A stretch of DNA of 7,060 nucleotides, from positions 1 to 7,060 of the forward strand of contig DXZW01000005.1 of the NCBI GenBank assembly GCA_019419455.1, in the 5' to 3' direction. Both the position numbers and the translations under genes were made by a program. Origin of the DNA: Collinsella sp. (GTDB lineage: Bacteria; Actinomycetota; Coriobacteriia; Coriobacteriales; Coriobacteriaceae). How positions within the stretch are numbered: the first letter of the stretch is position 1; every line of letters begins with the position of its first letter. Of the stretch, positions 5,976 through 7,060 are shown in pieces. The notes beneath the pieces are model-generated. The model was not told the DNA's origin and searched no databases. It saw only the letters and a list, made by a program, of their open reading frames with translations.

Positions 5976-6034
5976 GCTCGCCCCTCCCCCTTCGTCGCCA
6001 AACTTAGATAGGGAAGGGCGGGCGGCTTTTTAAT
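5976..6034 (+). terminator. Long imperfect hairpin followed by TTTTT, pointing against the operon
   Basis: GCTCGCCCCTCCC (5976-5988) pairs with GGGAAGGGCGGGC (6011-6023) over 13 positions with one G-T wobble and one mismatch, and a 22-nt loop. GGCTTTTTAAT follows on the + strand. This has terminator form for rightward transcription, although no gene reads that way from the left. In the leftward transcript it lies in the leader of the helix-turn-helix gene, just 5' of its ribosome site, and could act there as a regulatory structure. Confidence 0.4.
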
Positions 6035-6088
6035 CAATGACCGAAAATAAAATAACTCCTTTCAAACAAGCTGGTCAGGCGCTTACTG

Positions 6089-6117
6089 TTTATATTGTAA
6101 CACTGTCTGTTGCACAA
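6089..6117 (-). promoter_or_regulatory. Predicted promoter of the leftward mobilization operon
   Basis: On the minus strand, TTGTGC (6117-6112) and TATAAA (6094-6089) are 17 nt apart, close to the -35 and -10 consensus of a housekeeping sigma factor. The predicted transcript would begin near 6082 and carry a leader of roughly 125 nt before the ATG at 5955. The -35 box overlaps CTGTTGCAC (6107-6115), a motif that recurs in the candidate oriT and could be an operator. Confidence 0.5.
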
Positions 6118-6133
6118 TCATATCTAGTTACAG

Positions 6134-6183
6134 TTCTAATTTCTAATTTACTTTCTGACTGTATAGACTTTATTGTCTGACTG
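6134..6183. repeat. Short direct repeats in the AT-rich divergent region
   Basis: TTCTAAT is repeated in tandem at 6134-6147. TCTGACTG occurs at 6154-6161 and 6176-6183, 22 bp apart, which is about two helical turns. AGAC-TTTATT-GTCT (6165-6178) forms a small inverted repeat between them. The second pair lies just upstream of the rightward gene and could be operator sites for its product or for the helix-turn-helix protein. An origin function is possible but not indicated by longer iterons. Confidence 0.4.
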
Positions 6184-6199
6184 ATTTAATATATATACA
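6173..6199 (+). promoter_or_regulatory. Possible promoter of the rightward unknown gene
   Basis: TTGTCT (6173-6178) followed after 15 nt by TATACA (6194-6199), within an AT-rich TTTAATATATATAC run, is the best rightward candidate. The spacing is shorter than the ideal 17 nt, so the assignment is weak. Transcription would start very near 6206, giving a short leader before ATG 6218. The repeated TCTGACTG overlaps it and may be an operator. Confidence 0.3.
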
Positions 6200-6217
6200 A
6201 CGATGATTGGAGTGGTT

Positions 6218-6982
6218 ATGGGACGTTTACCATTATCCGGAAGTAAGATGCGGAAAATTAAGTTCGGAACAACTGTTCAGGCGACGACCCCGGAGAAAAT
6301 CGAAGAGCTACGCCTCAAGAACCCCGAATCAGTCAGAAGCACCGGCGAGGCTATCGACTATCTATGCAACCTGCTCACGGGGTTGCAGCCGAGGGTCGCC
6401 AGGGCCCTCGATGAGGCGTGCCTCAGGGAAGCTCGGCAAATCACCAATGAAATGAAGGCCCTTCCCGTTGACGGATCAGAAGAAATGAGTTTTAGTCAAT
6501 TGGAACTTTATCGAGAGCAATTCCAGAGGCTCCACGACCATTTCTCTTTATATTGCGAGAAAGAGGAGAGGCCCCAGGGAATGAGACGGGTCGATCTCCT
6601 CGGCGGCGATTACGCTGTCCTCCCCTCCTCTTGGACTATATTGGATACAGAGGAATGCGCGAAGTCTTGCAGCCAGGTCGGAATTATCGAAATTCGCGGC
6701 GGCGCAAAATACGATGCGCCTCATTTTGCCTTCTTCCATAACGGAGAGTACAGTCAAAAGGACAAATTGCAGCGCGCAACCAAACTCTGGCCCCGCATGA
6801 CCGACGTGATGCGCGACGAGGTCAAACTGGTCACAGATGATGAGGGACATTACCTAAATATGGACGAGCACCTAGCCGCCCCCATCATTTGTTATTTCAA
6901 CCTTCTAGATGCCAGCTACTATCAGTCTATGGAGCTGGAGCCGCCATATGGCGCAATGATCTACCGAAACAATGTCGCTTAA
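6218..6982 (+). CDS. Unknown protein with ribbon-helix-helix-like N-terminus
   Basis: I do not recognise the family. The 254-residue product opens with a strand-like IKFGTTVQAT (residues 14-23) and a helix TPEKIEELRLKN (24-35). A second helix STGEAIDYLCNLLTGL (41-56) completes a pattern that fits ribbon-helix-helix DNA-binding domains. A predicted coiled or helical segment follows (about 57-117, including LELYREQFQRLHDHFSLYCEKEE). The mixed C-terminal domain (about 120-254) is rich in Tyr, His and Cys (DAPHFAFFHNGEY, HYLNMDEHLAAPIICYFNLLDASYYQ). There is no signal peptide or membrane segment. ATG 6218 is preferred because GGAG lies 5 nt upstream (6209-6212); ATG 6203 is an in-frame alternative with no site. 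Its divergent position opposite the mobilization operon suggests a regulator or incompatibility-type protein, which is inference. A terminator follows directly. Confidence 0.75.
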   Translation: MGRLPLSGSKMRKIKFGTTVQATTPEKIEELRLKNPESVRSTGEAIDYLCNLLTGLQPRVARALDEACLREARQITNEMKALPVDGSEEMSFSQLELYREQFQRLHDHFSLYCEKEERPQGMRRVDLLGGDYAVLPSSWTILDTEECAKSCSQVGIIEIRGGAKYDAPHFAFFHNGEYSQKDKLQRATKLWPRMTDVMRDEVKLVTDDEGHYLNMDEHLAAPIICYFNLLDASYYQSMELEPPYGAMIYRNNVA

Positions 6983-7007
6983 AAAAGAGGCCCCTTTGGG
7001 GCCTCTT
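6981..7007. terminator. Bidirectional-type hairpin terminator, T-tract lost on the right
   Basis: AAGAGGCCCC (6985-6994) pairs perfectly with GGGGCCTCTT (6998-7007) around TTT. The A-run at 6981-6986 gives a T-run only for leftward transcription. On the right only TT remains before GGGGG, so the rightward terminator, needed by the gene ending at 6982, has no T-tract. The abrupt change coincides with the putative insertion-sequence end. Confidence 0.75.
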
Positions 7008-7012
7008 GGGGG

Positions 7013-7060
7013 TGCGGACAGAAAGTTGGACCGCGGGGCGGTCCGGACTGGAGGTTCGCA
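7013..7060 (+). mobile_element. Putative left end of an IS3-family (IS150-like) insertion sequence
   Basis: The sequence TGCGGACAGAAAGTTGGACC (7013-7032) begins with TG and contains AAGTTGGAC, which resembles the terminal repeats of the IS150 branch of IS3 as I remember them. A perfect hairpin GGACCGC-GGG-GCGGTCC (7028-7044) follows. At the very end, GGAGG precedes TTCGCA, where an ATG would begin at 7060 if the next bases are TG, as expected for orfA. Neither a transposase nor the other end can be seen, so the call is tentative. Confidence 0.45.

Overview
This GC-rich window has an AT-rich stretch near its right end. It looks like part of an integrative or plasmid-borne mobilizable element from an actinobacterium, most likely a gut-type Coriobacteriia lineage. 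That placement rests on base composition and on the general look of the relaxase, coupling protein, MobC and IstB proteins; it is an inference, because nothing could be searched. No integrase, replication initiator, cargo gene, rRNA, tRNA or CRISPR array is visible.

Layout from left to right. Positions 1-911 are the right part of an IS21-family insertion sequence: the IstB ATPase gene and a repeat-rich right end closing on CTAACA at 911. Positions 912-1306 hold no gene. They carry a cluster of hairpins that I read as a candidate origin of transfer (oriT), with a nick-region sequence very like that of plasmid RP4. Positions 1307-5955 are one leftward operon of six tightly packed genes. In transcription order they are a small excisionase-type helix-turn-helix protein, a stand-alone DnaB-type RecA-fold ATPase, a 91-residue unknown protein, a MobC-type relaxosome protein, a VirD4/TraG-type coupling protein and a MOBP-type relaxase. 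Positions 5956-6217 are an AT-rich divergent intergenic region with a good leftward promoter and several short repeats. Positions 6218-6982 encode an unknown 254-residue rightward protein with a ribbon-helix-helix-like N-terminus. It is followed by a hairpin terminator that has lost its T-tract on the right, where what looks like the left end of an IS3-family (IS150-like) insertion sequence begins at about 7013.

How the genes probably work together: MobC and the relaxase would assemble at the hairpin cluster next to the relaxase gene and nick it. The coupling protein would bring the relaxase-DNA complex to a mating-pore system supplied by another element, since no mating-pore genes are seen here. 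The DnaB-like ATPase may unwind or replicate the element, and the small helix-turn-helix protein may act in excision or regulation. The divergent RHH-like protein is a candidate regulator. A short motif, GTGCAAC, is over-represented and sits both in the candidate oriT and over the operon promoter, which suggests a shared DNA-binding factor.

The most interesting observations are the RP4-like oriT at the 3' end of the relaxase gene, the GTGCAAC motif shared by oriT and promoter, the unknown RHH-like protein, and the addition of a replicative-type helicase domain and a private coupling protein to a small mobilization operon.
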